Shown: positions 1 through 7,728 of the stretch, one piece after another | Layout of the letters: the number at the start of each line of letters is the position of its first letter | Numbering within the stretch: position 1 is the first letter of the stretch | NCBI RefSeq assembly: GCF_024609785.1 | Contig: NZ_JANHJQ010000003.1 | Span: 60,161-124,160, forward strand | Direction of reading: 5' to 3' | DNA from: Pseudalkalibacillus decolorationis | GTDB taxonomy: Bacteria; Bacillota; Bacilli; Bacillales; Fictibacillaceae | DNA length: 64,000 nucleotides | Translations under genes and position numbers: made by a program | Notes under the pieces: generated by a model | The model's database searches: none | What the model was told of the DNA's origin: nothing | What the model saw: only the letters and a program-made list of their open reading frames with translations

Positions 1-83
1 ACAGGACCAAACAGAGTTTGGTTCGAGCCTCCTCAGTGGCCTTCCAGTGACCTTCCTGGCTACCCAGGGCGCTTCCGCTTTTC
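1..83 (-). repeat. Dispersed Bacillus-type repeat, partial (GCGGAAGCGCC family)
   Basis: Read on the minus strand this begins AAAAGCGGAAGCGCCC and continues into GC-rich sequence with inverted repeats (AGGAAGGTCACTGGAAGG against GTGGCCTTCCAGTGACC on the other strand). A related full copy lies at 27721-27835 and fragments occur near 35325, 44788 and 56597. The element is cut by the window edge. I recognise the AAGCGGAAGCGCC / AGCTGGA ends as common in Bacillus intergenic repeats, but I cannot assign a formal family name. Confidence 0.6.
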
Positions 84-176
84 TTACACGTTAAGAAAGT
101 ATAAAAATACTTTCTATAGTATAAGCGCAACTACGGCGATCACCTGCGCTAAGGCTTGGCGCTAGCCAAGTTTTCT
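84..176 (+). repeat. ~94-bp terminator-associated dispersed repeat, copy 1
   Basis: The unit starts TTACACGTTAAGAAAGTA and ends in a GCCAAG stem followed by TTTTCTTT. It contains three inverted repeats: AAAGTATAAAAATACTTT, AGCGCA against TGCGCT, and CTTGGCGCTAGCCAAG. The last, with its T-tract, looks like an intrinsic terminator. Copy 2 follows directly, head to tail. Other copies are at 177, 14492, 35908 and 39165, all on the + strand. No protein is encoded. Possibly a MITE-like or REP-like element. Confidence 0.8.
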
Positions 177-270
177 TTACACGTTAAGAAAGTATAAAAA
201 TACTTTCTATAGTATAAGCGCAACTACGGCGATCACCTGCGCTAAGGCTTGGTGCTAGCCAAGTTTTCTT
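177..270 (+). repeat. ~94-bp terminator-associated dispersed repeat, copy 2
   Basis: Almost identical to copy 1 and joined to it through the shared TTTTCTTTACACG junction, as if one unit had inserted after the T-tract of the other. Its end touches the stop codon of the minus-strand GntR gene that follows. The hairpin lacks a T-run in the minus direction, so it would work as a terminator only for + strand transcripts. Confidence 0.8.
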
Positions 271-998
271 TAAGTTGAGATCGTAAAAGCAATATGTGTT
301 GTTGGAACCTTAAAAGTAGAAATGTGAATAGGAATCCCTTGTTCATCAAATACCGTTTTATCAATATTAAAAAGCATATCCCCAATCTCACAATCTAAAT
401 ACTCAGCTTCCATACCTGTAGCCGGTATAGCTGTAAGAATTTTTGTGGAAGAGCTAGATGGTATATTTACATGATAGATATTTTTAAGAACATCATAAGT
501 AGATTCGTAATCAAAAATACATTCCATCAATTTTGGAAAGCGATCAAGTGAGTAATGAGCGATATCAATGGTAAATGGTTGGTCATCAAAAAACATTAAA
601 CGGGAGAGCTTCAAAACTGGTGAATCAATTTCTATTTGAAGTGCATCCGCTACCTTTTTTGAAGCTTTTATTTCTTCACACGCTAAAACCTTTTTGGAGG
701 AATTTATCCCTTGTTGTTTGCTAAAATCAGAAAATCCTTCAACAGCAATCAATTCTCTTGCTACTTTTTTTCTTGAAACAAAGGTGCCTTTCCCTTGCTT
801 ACGCTCTAAAATCCCCTCTTCCACTAATTCTTGAATAGCTCTTCTAACAGTAATTCGGCTTACACCATAAATATCACAAAGTTCTATTTCATTTGGAATT
901 TTTTCGCCGGTTTGATAAACATTTTTTTCAATCTCGTCCTTTATATTTTTCAATAATTGTTCATATAAAGGAAGTGAACTTGAATTATTAAGTTTCAA
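270..998 (-). CDS. GntR/HutC-family regulator with UTRA domain
   Basis: A 242-residue DNA-binding repressor. Residues ~8-75 form the GntR winged helix, with the signature ISRITVRRAIQELVEEGILER and the wing GKGTFVS. Residues ~95-235 match a UTRA effector-binding domain (FSDFSKQQG, PVLKLSRL, YHVNIPSSS), which in this family binds sugars, sugar phosphates or small acids. The start is a TTG preceded by AAGGAGGT at an ideal distance. A perfect 20-bp palindrome upstream is a likely autoregulatory operator. No structural gene lies beside it in the same direction within the window, so its target is unknown. Family call is firm; ligand is not. Confidence 0.88.
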   Translation of the reverse strand: MKLNNSSSLPLYEQLLKNIKDEIEKNVYQTGEKIPNEIELCDIYGVSRITVRRAIQELVEEGILERKQGKGTFVSRKKVARELIAVEGFSDFSKQQGINSSKKVLACEEIKASKKVADALQIEIDSPVLKLSRLMFFDDQPFTIDIAHYSLDRFPKLMECIFDYESTYDVLKNIYHVNIPSSSSTKILTAIPATGMEAEYLDCEIGDMLFNIDKTVFDEQGIPIHISTFKVPTTHIAFTIST

Positions 999-1024
999 AA
1001 GGTTATACCTCCTTGAAGTAAATC

Positions 1025-1044
1025 GTTATATAATATTATATAAC
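1025..1044. promoter_or_regulatory. Perfect 20-bp palindrome, probable GntR operator
   Basis: GTTATATAATATTATATAAC is fully self-complementary and lies 27 bases upstream of the TTG start of the adjacent GntR gene. GntR-family repressors typically bind such AT-rich palindromes over their own promoter. Autoregulation is inferred. Confidence 0.55.
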
Positions 1045-1129
1045 AAATCATCATAAAAAGTATAATGATTTAACTCTAAAAAAGTACTTTTTCTCCGTAC
1101 GTAAAAAAGAGGTAAGCATTCGACAATTG

Positions 1130-1320
1130 CAGGGGGGGTGGTACTCCCTCGATCTTCTCCAAGTACGATCAAGCGTGGGTAGCAGGAACATCTTGATCGT
1201 GTAAATGATACCTCTCAGTGGTTAGCCGGGAAAATTAATTCAGGGGGTAGTCCACATGCCCCAACATCAAAGAAATTTTTATTAAATTGGGAAGATGTAT
1301 TGACAAGACTGAACATTTAG
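1130..1320 (+). pseudogene. Possible decayed coding relic
   Basis: Two frames read like protein. The first gives GTPSIFSKYDQAWVAG; after a one-base shift the second gives EHLDRVNDTSQWLAGK, continuing to FLLNWEDVLTRLNI and a stop at about 1320. There is no start codon with a ribosome binding site. I do not recognise the family. The rest of 999-1553 holds only the flanking operators and AT-rich sequence. Confidence 0.25.
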
Positions 1321-1455
1321 ATTAATCTAATAATATAAATTCGAAATTACATCATGGTAACGATACTAACATTGTTGTCTCCACTTTATAAATGCTTTTC
1401 TATTTGACGCAACTTTGTTTACTACTTTTGTGTACATATTTTCTGGCTCAACAAA

Positions 1456-1469
1456 TTGGTATATACCAA
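1456..1469. promoter_or_regulatory. Operator TTGGTATATACCAA upstream of second GntR gene
   Basis: A perfect 14-bp palindrome of the HutC-subfamily type (compare TGGTCTAGACCA for NagR/YvoA). It recurs ahead of the kinase gene (2317-2334) and the epimerase gene (6508-6519), with a half-site at about 3231-3246. The shared sequence defines one local regulon, most simply controlled by the adjacent GntR protein. Confidence 0.75.
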
Positions 1470-1553
1470 ACTTGATATAAATAAATATTCCTTTAAGATA
1501 TCTATTATCGAGGCAATTCACTAAAAGAGTTTACCATATAGGAGTAGTTGTAA

Positions 1554-2291
1554 ATGAATGAAATCTTCAGTGAGAAAGAACTAAACCCTTTTTATAAACA
1601 ATTAAAAGATAAAATCCTTGATGACATTGAGAATGGAAAATTGAGGCACGGGGATAAGCTGCCATCCGAAAGAGAGTTAGCAGAACAATATGGAATCAGC
1701 CGTATGACGGCGAGACATACGTTATCGATATTAGAGAGGGAAGGGATTGTGAACCGGCGAGTAGGAGCTGGAACCTTTATCTCTAACCATAAAATTGAAA
1801 TGGATTTTATCACATTTGACAGTTTCACCAACACCATGTTGGGTAGGGGATTAATCCCAAGTACTAGAGTGCTGTCGGTTAGGAAAATTCTAGCTAAGCC
1901 TAATTTAGCCAATAAATTGAAAGTCCCTTCAGGAGAAGAGATGATCGCGATTAAAAGATTGAGGATGGCAAACGAAAAGCCAATAGCAATCGAAGAATCA
2001 TTTATCCCGGTTAAATTTTGCCCTAATATTGAAAACTTAATAACTGACTCCATTTCTTTATACCAAATCTTAGAAGAGGAATATGGTATCGTCCTTGTAA
2101 AAGCAAAACAATATATGCATGTAATGTTTTCGGAAGAAAGTGATAGCAAGCTATTAGGAATTCGCTCAGACAGTGCCTGTATTTTTCAGGAAGCGGTGGC
2201 CTTTGATCGTGAGGAACGGGAACTTGAATTTTCGACGTCCATTACTCGAAGTGACATTGTAAAATTTTATACTGAACTGAATCTGAAATAA
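1554..2291 (+). CDS. frlR: GntR/HutC-family repressor of the Amadori-compound cluster (FrlR-like)
   Basis: 245 residues. The N-terminal winged helix (~10-78) contains ELAEQYGISRMTARHTLSIL and the wing GAGTFIS. A UTRA domain (~95-240) begins at DFITFDSFTNTMLGRG and includes IAIKRLRMANEKPIAIEESF. The ATG is preceded by an AGGAG motif. The gene leads a co-directional cluster of kinase, ABC importer, epimerase and deglycase, and identical palindromic operators lie before it and inside the cluster. It is therefore probably the local repressor, relieved by a phosphorylated Amadori product. The frlR name rests on context, not on a demonstrated ligand. Confidence 0.8.
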   Translation: MNEIFSEKELNPFYKQLKDKILDDIENGKLRHGDKLPSERELAEQYGISRMTARHTLSILEREGIVNRRVGAGTFISNHKIEMDFITFDSFTNTMLGRGLIPSTRVLSVRKILAKPNLANKLKVPSGEEMIAIKRLRMANEKPIAIEESFIPVKFCPNIENLITDSISLYQILEEEYGIVLVKAKQYMHVMFSEESDSKLLGIRSDSACIFQEAVAFDREERELEFSTSITRSDIVKFYTELNLK

Positions 2292-2316
2292 GTAAGATTT
2301 AGCTCAGCTATAAGAA

Positions 2317-2334
2317 AAATGGTATATACCATTT
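2317..2334. promoter_or_regulatory. Operator AAATGGTATATACCATTT
   Basis: An 18-bp perfect palindrome between the regulator stop and the kinase ribosome binding site, sharing the TGGTATATACCA core with the site at 1456. It suggests that transcription of the kinase and downstream genes is separately controlled by the same GntR protein. Confidence 0.75.
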
Positions 2335-2363
2335 ATATATGAAATTTTTTTGGAGGAATGAAA

Positions 2364-3206
2364 ATGAGAGTCATAGGCGTAGGTGACAATGTGGTCGATA
2401 AATATCTATACAAGAAAATGATGTATCCGGGTGGAAATGCTCTAAATTTTAGTGTCTATGCTAAGCAGTTAGGTATGGATACAGCATATTTAGGTGTCTT
2501 CGGGAATAATCAGGCAGCGAATCATATTATCGAGACATTGCAGAGTTTAGAAGTGGATATTACCCATTGCCGAAAACTCGTTGGCGAAAATGGATATGCT
2601 TCGGTTGACTTAATTGATGGGGAGCGGGTGTTTATCGGCGGGAATGAGGGCGGAGTACAAAAAGACCATCCGATTATTCTTTCGAAGCAGGACTTGAACT
2701 ATATTAAAACGTTTGGAATTGCCCATAGCAGCATTTACAGCGGGATGGAATTAGAACTTCAGAAATTGAAAGATATAGGAATACTCGTTTCGTTTGATTT
2801 TTCTAATGAGTATAATGATGAAATTTTAGAAAATGTTTGCAAAAATGTTGACTTCAGCCTGTTATCCTGTAGTCAACTACAGGAAGGGGAGGTTGAAAAA
2901 CTATTAAAACGAGTTCATTCCTATGGAAGCGAACTGGCAATCGGCACAATGGGTTCACGTGGTTCAATGGTTTATGATGGTCAAGAATTTTACCGCCAAG
3001 AGCCATACTTTGTGCAGCCAGTTGATACTTTGGGTGCAGGAGATTCCTTTTTCACAGGGTTTATCTTGGATTATCTTCTCGCGAAACAAGAGAATACAAA
3101 CATTCCAAAAGCTGTTCTCTTAAAGAGGAGCTTAGGGAAAGGAGCAAAATTCGCGGCGAAAACATGCCTCGTCGAGGGTGCTTTTGGATGTGGAATTTCA
3201 TTCTAA
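2364..3206 (+). CDS. frlD: PfkB-family fructosamine (fructoselysine) 6-kinase
   Basis: 280 residues of the ribokinase/PfkB fold. It opens with MRVIGVGDNVVDKYL and the substrate signature YPGGNALNFSVYAKQLG. It ends with the ATP-site/anion-hole signature DTLGAGDSFFTGFILDYLL, whose Asp is the catalytic base. FrlD enzymes phosphorylate the C6 hydroxyl of fructoselysine or related Amadori compounds in the cytoplasm after uptake. I chose the second ATG because TGGAGG sits seven bases ahead of it; the first ATG (2358) is too close to that site. The neighbouring ABC importer, epimerase and SIS deglycase support the frl assignment. The exact amino acid moiety is unknown. Confidence 0.82.
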   Translation: MRVIGVGDNVVDKYLYKKMMYPGGNALNFSVYAKQLGMDTAYLGVFGNNQAANHIIETLQSLEVDITHCRKLVGENGYASVDLIDGERVFIGGNEGGVQKDHPIILSKQDLNYIKTFGIAHSSIYSGMELELQKLKDIGILVSFDFSNEYNDEILENVCKNVDFSLLSCSQLQEGEVEKLLKRVHSYGSELAIGTMGSRGSMVYDGQEFYRQEPYFVQPVDTLGAGDSFFTGFILDYLLAKQENTNIPKAVLLKRSLGKGAKFAAKTCLVEGAFGCGISF

Positions 3207-3328
3207 TTGTCTTGTTGGGTGGGTGACTTCTATATATACCATTTTAAAATAATTAAAACATAGGAGGTGGATGGTTTGTAGATTCGTAGTAATCTTTTTG
3301 TTTTAAAAAAAATGAGGAGGGTCAATGA

Positions 3329-4615
3329 ATGAGATTGAAAACAAAGGTTTTGGTGGTGGTTACTCTGATCTTCGGACTCCTAATCACGGGTTGCACTTCT
3401 GCAACCGGTGGAGAAAATTCCTCTGATAAAATTGAACTAAAGTTTTTGCATAAGTGGCCTCAACCACAATACGCACCTTATTTTGAAGACGTAGTAAAAG
3501 AGTTTGAGAAGCAAAATCCCAATATCAAGATTAACATGGAAGCGATTGCCGATGAACCGATGAAAGACAAACTTCGTGTTGTTCTCGGAGGTAACGATGT
3601 TCCTGATATCATGTTCTCTTGGTCAGGAGAATTTGCTAAGAAATTTGTTCGCGCTGGAGCAGCACTCGATCTTACTTCTTATTTAAATGAAGATACAGCC
3701 TGGAAGAATAGCTTTATTCCAGCATCCCTGCAGCCATTCTCTTCAGATGGGAAAAACTACGGTATTCCTTTACGTTTTAATGGAAAGTTTTTTGTCTACA
3801 ATAAGGATATTTTTGACAAATATCAGTTAAAAGAACCTAAGAATTTTGATGAGTTTTTACAAGTATTGGAGACATTAAAACAAGGTGGAGAAACACCAAT
3901 TATTCTAGGAAATCAAGGTCCATGGGCGGCGATCCATTATCTAACTGGTTTAAACCAGAAAATGGTGCCAAATGATGTGAGATTGAAAGATTATAATCCT
4001 CGTACAGGAGAATTCACGGACCCTGGTTACATTAAAGCGATGGAAATGTTAAGAGATTTGAATAAAGAAGGCTATTTTATGGAAAATGTTAATGCGAGTT
4101 CACATGACATGGCATTGCAATTGTTCTTTGCGGGTAAGGGAGCAATCTTCTATGTGGAATTAGAAGAGTTCCCAGATATTGAGAAGAACTTGAAGGGGAA
4201 TTGGGACTTCTTTGCAATGCCTCCAATTAAAGAAGGAAAAGGGAATCAGAATTTCATCACTGGTGCACCGGATGGATTTATCGTCTCATCGAAAACCGAA
4301 CATCCGAAGGAAGCGATTGCTTTCTTAAAGTTCTTAACAAGTAAAGAAAATGCCGTGAAGCTAGCGGAACAGCTTGGATGGCCGAGTCCTATTGATGGAG
4401 CAACAAATCCTGACACTGCTTTGAAGCAGGTTGTAGAAGGTGTAGACATGATGAAGGAAGCCGAGGGAATGGTGGAATGGCTTGATACGGACGTCCATGC
4501 AAAAGTAGCGGGTGTTTATTTAACCAATATCCAATTGCTTCTTGACGGAACGAAATCTCCAGAAGAGATCATGAAAGAAGTTCAAGATGTAGCGAAACAA
4601 GTGCAAATGGACTAA
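3329..4615 (+). CDS. frlO: Extracellular solute-binding lipoprotein of sugar ABC importer (FrlO-like)
   Basis: 428 residues, solute-binding family 1. A lipoprotein signal peptide ends in ITGC with Cys22 as the predicted lipidation site. The mature part has typical features: LKFLHKWPQPQYAPYFEDVV near the N terminus, NPNIKINMEAI, GIPLRFNGKFFVYNKDIFDKY, and IAFLKFLTSKENAVKLAE near the C terminus. It captures substrate outside the membrane and delivers it to the two downstream permeases. No ATPase gene is present here. Bacillus carbohydrate importers of this type commonly share one ATPase (MsmX/FrlP) encoded elsewhere, so that is the probable partner. Substrate assignment rests on the surrounding catabolic genes. 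Confidence 0.82.
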   Translation: MRLKTKVLVVVTLIFGLLITGCTSATGGENSSDKIELKFLHKWPQPQYAPYFEDVVKEFEKQNPNIKINMEAIADEPMKDKLRVVLGGNDVPDIMFSWSGEFAKKFVRAGAALDLTSYLNEDTAWKNSFIPASLQPFSSDGKNYGIPLRFNGKFFVYNKDIFDKYQLKEPKNFDEFLQVLETLKQGGETPIILGNQGPWAAIHYLTGLNQKMVPNDVRLKDYNPRTGEFTDPGYIKAMEMLRDLNKEGYFMENVNASSHDMALQLFFAGKGAIFYVELEEFPDIEKNLKGNWDFFAMPPIKEGKGNQNFITGAPDGFIVSSKTEHPKEAIAFLKFLTSKENAVKLAEQLGWPSPIDGATNPDTALKQVVEGVDMMKEAEGMVEWLDTDVHAKVAGVYLTNIQLLLDGTKSPEEIMKEVQDVAKQVQMD

Positions 4616-4667
4616 GATTTTCGGGTAGGCAGTATTAGCTGCTTACCCCTACCTAGGAGGGAGAAGG

Positions 4668-5555
4668 ATGACAAAGACGAATCAAAATGCCCGTACCGCG
4701 ATTTTATTTATTTTGCCAGCACTCCTTCTAATTCTTTCCTTTGTTTTTCTGCCGATTGTTTTAAATTTGTTTTACAGCTTGTATAGGTGGAATGCGTTTG
4801 AGGCGGGAAGAGTTTTTGTCGGCTTGGAATATTATATTAGGCTTTTTAAAGATCCGATCTTTTATACTGCATTAAAAAACAATTTTCTATTTGCTGTTAT
4901 ATCCCTTATGTTCCAGGTGGGCGGTGGGTTAATCATTGCCGCTATTTTAGAGGATAAATTAATTAGAAAGTTTCAACCATTCTTTCGTACTGTTATTTTT
5001 ATGCCCTCTGTTGTTTCCATTGTCGTTGTTGGTTTGTTATGGCAGCTAATATATAACCCTGAGATCGGACTTGTCAATGGTGCATTACATGCGATCGGAC
5101 AATCGGATTGGGCACATTCATGGCTAGGTGACAGTAAAACGGCAATTTATGCGGTTGTGGCAGTCTCCCAGTGGCAATACACTGGGTACATGACGATGCT
5201 ATTCTTGATTGCGATGCAGAAAATTCCCGCCGAATATTATGAAGCAGCGATGATGGATGGGGCGTCAAGGATTAAAACATTTTTTAGTATCACGGTACCT
5301 CAAATAAAAGAAATGATTTTGGTCGGAACTGTGGTTACGGTTATTGGTGCTTTTAAGGTGTTTGATGAAGTGTATATTATGACCTTTGGCGGACCAGGTC
5401 GGTCCACGGAAGTTTTAGGGACTATGCTTTATCGAGCCGCCTTCCGGAATGATGAAATGGGCTATGCATCCACGATCGGAACAATGATATTTTTGATTAC
5501 ATTAACCCTATCTTTAATCCAATTGAAACTGGGGAAATCCGGGCAGGAGGTGTAA
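4668..5555 (+). CDS. frlN: ABC importer permease, MalF type (FrlN-like)
   Basis: 295 residues with about six hydrophobic segments. The first membrane helix is at ~11-33 (AILFILPALLLILSFVFLPI). The conserved cytoplasmic EAA loop appears as EYYEAAMMDGASRIKTFFSIT, the contact site for the ATPase. The gene follows the binding protein closely, with GGAGGG before its ATG, and the second permease starts nine bases after its stop. This places it in one transcription unit. It would form a heterodimeric channel with the next protein. Confidence 0.85.
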   Translation: MTKTNQNARTAILFILPALLLILSFVFLPIVLNLFYSLYRWNAFEAGRVFVGLEYYIRLFKDPIFYTALKNNFLFAVISLMFQVGGGLIIAAILEDKLIRKFQPFFRTVIFMPSVVSIVVVGLLWQLIYNPEIGLVNGALHAIGQSDWAHSWLGDSKTAIYAVVAVSQWQYTGYMTMLFLIAMQKIPAEYYEAAMMDGASRIKTFFSITVPQIKEMILVGTVVTVIGAFKVFDEVYIMTFGGPGRSTEVLGTMLYRAAFRNDEMGYASTIGTMIFLITLTLSLIQLKLGKSGQEV

Positions 5556-5564
5556 CGAACGCAG

Positions 5565-6392
5565 ATGACAATCAAAGATAGAATGATCCGTTTGGTCATA
5601 CTCGTGTGGTTTGCACTATTTTCACTTACTATCATTTATCCGATGATCTGGCTGGGGTTAAGTGGGCTTAAGTCGAATAGTGATTTCTTTTTGAATACAT
5701 GGTCGCTACCTAAAGAATGGCTTTGGGGAAACTACAAGGCGGCTTGGGACGCTGGGATTGGACAATTCTTCCTGAATAGCGTTCTCGTATCCACTGTATC
5801 GGTTGTGACTGTCATGTTGCTCGGGTCCATGGCTGCATTTGGTCTAAGCCGGTTTCGCTTTAAAGGGATGAACGTCCTCTTGATTATTATTTTGTGTGGG
5901 CTGATGCTAGCTCCACAGGTAGGCTTGATTTCTTTATATAAAATGCTACAGGTGATTGGGCTTTACAATACTTATTGGGCATTAATCTTGCCATACGTTT
6001 CTTTTCAATTACCATTTTCCATTTTCTTAATGCGATCTTATTTTCTTTCCATACCAAGGGAGCTAGAAGAGTCCGCTATCATTGATGGGTGTAATAATTG
6101 GAAAGTCTATTGGCATATTATAGTACCGATGGGTAAACCAATCATTGCTTCTTGCGCTTTATTAACGGGCATGAATGTGTGGAACGAATTTATGTTTGCC
6201 TTAGTATTCGTGGAAGATTCAAGCCTTCGAACCATTCCTGTAGGGTTGATGAATTTAAGAAGTCAGTTAAACACAAACTTCGGTATTCAATTGGCTGGTT
6301 TAGCTATTTCTGCTCTACCAATGATTATCGTGTATATCATCTTCCAAAGACAATTTGTTCGCGGTTTAACTGCTGGAAGTGTAAAAGGATAA
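5565..6392 (+). CDS. frlM: ABC importer permease, MalG type (FrlM-like)
   Basis: 275 residues with about six membrane segments. The EAA loop reads ELEESAIIDGCNNWKVYWHI. The C-terminal QRQFVRGLTAGSVKG is the standard ending of MalG-type permeases (compare GLTAGAVKG). It partners with the preceding permease and the lipoprotein. A roughly 200-base gap containing two operator-like palindromes separates it from the epimerase gene. Confidence 0.85.
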   Translation: MTIKDRMIRLVILVWFALFSLTIIYPMIWLGLSGLKSNSDFFLNTWSLPKEWLWGNYKAAWDAGIGQFFLNSVLVSTVSVVTVMLLGSMAAFGLSRFRFKGMNVLLIIILCGLMLAPQVGLISLYKMLQVIGLYNTYWALILPYVSFQLPFSIFLMRSYFLSIPRELEESAIIDGCNNWKVYWHIIVPMGKPIIASCALLTGMNVWNEFMFALVFVEDSSLRTIPVGLMNLRSQLNTNFGIQLAGLAISALPMIIVYIIFQRQFVRGLTAGSVKG

Positions 6393-6507
6393 ATTGAAAA
6401 TGATTAGCCGTCCATTGCTTGTGGGATATGCTCATTGATGGTGGATAGGAATTGTAGCTATTTTTGCTTCCTATTCAGGTAAGGCATTTTTACAGGAATA
6501 ATGTAAA

Positions 6508-6534
6508 TGGTATATACCAAAATAGGATATACCA
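6508..6534. promoter_or_regulatory. Operator pair ahead of the epimerase gene
   Basis: A perfect TGGTATATACCA core is followed five bases later by an imperfect second copy, AGGATATACCAT. It shares the motif of the sites at 1456 and 2317. This indicates an internal promoter for the epimerase/deglycase end of the cluster under the same GntR control. Confidence 0.7.
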
Positions 6535-6592
6535 TCTTCTTACCATTAATTCTGTTGGTGTAAAAACAAACAATGATAAAAGGAGGGATTTG

Positions 6593-7426
6593 ATGGGCGA
6601 AATCAAACGGTCGCAAATAACGGGTATGAACTTTCACTATTTACATTATCCTTTAGACTATTTTCTTGATGCCATGGTGCACTATCAGTTTGAGCATATT
6701 GAATTGTGGGGAGCTGCACCACACCTGTATGTTGAGGATTTGTCACTATCCGATATTCGTGGTATTAGGGCCGAAATTAACCGTCGAGAGTTAAAGGTGG
6801 TTTGCTTTACCCCAGAACAATGTATGTATCCAATCAACCTGGCAGCTAGAGAAAAAGAAATACGTGAGAGAAGTGTTCATTATTTTAAAAAGTCAATCGA
6901 TGCTGCTGTAGAGTTAAGAGCACCAATGGTATTGGTAACAGCCGGTTGGGGCTACCGCAATGAAACTAGGGAGGAAGCCTGGAACCGAACCAATGATTCA
7001 TTGCAGCAACTGACTGATTATGCTGAAAAGGAGGGAATCGTTTTGGCACTTGAACCATTGCAAAAAATCGAGTCAAACTTGATTTGCACGCTTCCCGATC
7101 TGGTTGAAATGCTGGATTCGGTTCGTTCTCCTTTTCTAAAAGGGATGGTGGATACGATTCCGCTGGCAGTGGAAGGCGAGGAATTGGTAGGCTACTTTGA
7201 ACAATTAAGGGATAATTTTGTTCATATCCACTTTATCGATGGGAACCCTAGCGGACATTTAGCCTGGGGTGATGGGAATCTACCTTTAGAAAAATATCTC
7301 AATACCCTAGCGGACTACAACTATAATGGCGCCCTAACACTTGAGTTTACGTCTTCACAATACTTACTGAATCCAAACAAGGCAATTGAGACATCGTTGA
7401 AAAGGCTTGCTCCATTTTTACAGTGA
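6593..7426 (+). CDS. frlC: Xylose-isomerase-like TIM-barrel epimerase (FrlC-like)
   Basis: 277 residues of the sugar phosphate isomerase/epimerase (AP_endonuc_2) fold. Landmarks are FEHIELWGAAPHLYV near the N terminus, VCFTPEQCMYPINLA, LALEPL (metal-binding Glu), GMVDTIPLAVEG, VHIHFIDGNPSGHLAWGDG and ALTLEFTSSQY (second metal Glu). E. coli FrlC interconverts fructoselysine and psicoselysine, and the context makes that role likely. A longer frame runs upstream to 6464, but the start chosen has AGGAGGG at the right distance and lies after the operator pair, so the extension is rejected. The precise sugar specificity is inferred. Confidence 0.75.
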   Translation: MGEIKRSQITGMNFHYLHYPLDYFLDAMVHYQFEHIELWGAAPHLYVEDLSLSDIRGIRAEINRRELKVVCFTPEQCMYPINLAAREKEIRERSVHYFKKSIDAAVELRAPMVLVTAGWGYRNETREEAWNRTNDSLQQLTDYAEKEGIVLALEPLQKIESNLICTLPDLVEMLDSVRSPFLKGMVDTIPLAVEGEELVGYFEQLRDNFVHIHFIDGNPSGHLAWGDGNLPLEKYLNTLADYNYNGALTLEFTSSQYLLNPNKAIETSLKRLAPFLQ

Positions 7427-7499
7427 AGGATTAAGACTAGGGACCCAGGATTGAAGGGCAATCTCGGTGAAATTAAATAAATAAAGATGGAATGAAGTG

Positions 7500-7628
7500 A
7501 TGCTAGTACAAGTGAAGAAGGTTTTAGATGTATTTAAGAATCGAGAACTTGATCGGGTCTATTTCGTGGCTTGTGGCGGTTCGTCTTCGCTCATGTACAC
7601 AAGAAATATTTGTAAGGTACCTTATTAA
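7500..7628 (+). pseudogene. Truncated fructosamine deglycase N terminus (frlB relic)
   Basis: A 42-residue frame starting MLVQVKKVLDVFKNREL and including VYFVACGGSSSLMY, the first strand and phosphate-binding turn of SIS-domain deglycases. It stops at 7628 soon after. The same motif occurs as IFLIGSGGTIAMMY in the intact gene that follows. There is no convincing ribosome binding site. It is best read as the remains of a second deglycase copy, cut off by deletion or recombination. The rest of 7427-7728 holds nothing else recognisable. Confidence 0.65.
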
Positions 7629-7728
7629 GAGTTTGGTAGTTTAGTTATAAAGATATTTTTTGCTTTCACACACAAAGTGTTTAAAGTGTTTGCAGGAGAA
7701 ATAAAAATAATATTTCGGAGGTATAGGC

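Noticed and set aside
1592-2149. 185-codon minus-strand ORF opposite the second GntR gene
   Set aside because: A shadow of the coding strand; no ribosome site and no recognisable domain.
6464-6592. 43-residue extension of the epimerase gene
   Set aside because: It runs through the operator pair and has no ribosome site; the ATG at 6593 follows AGGAGGG.
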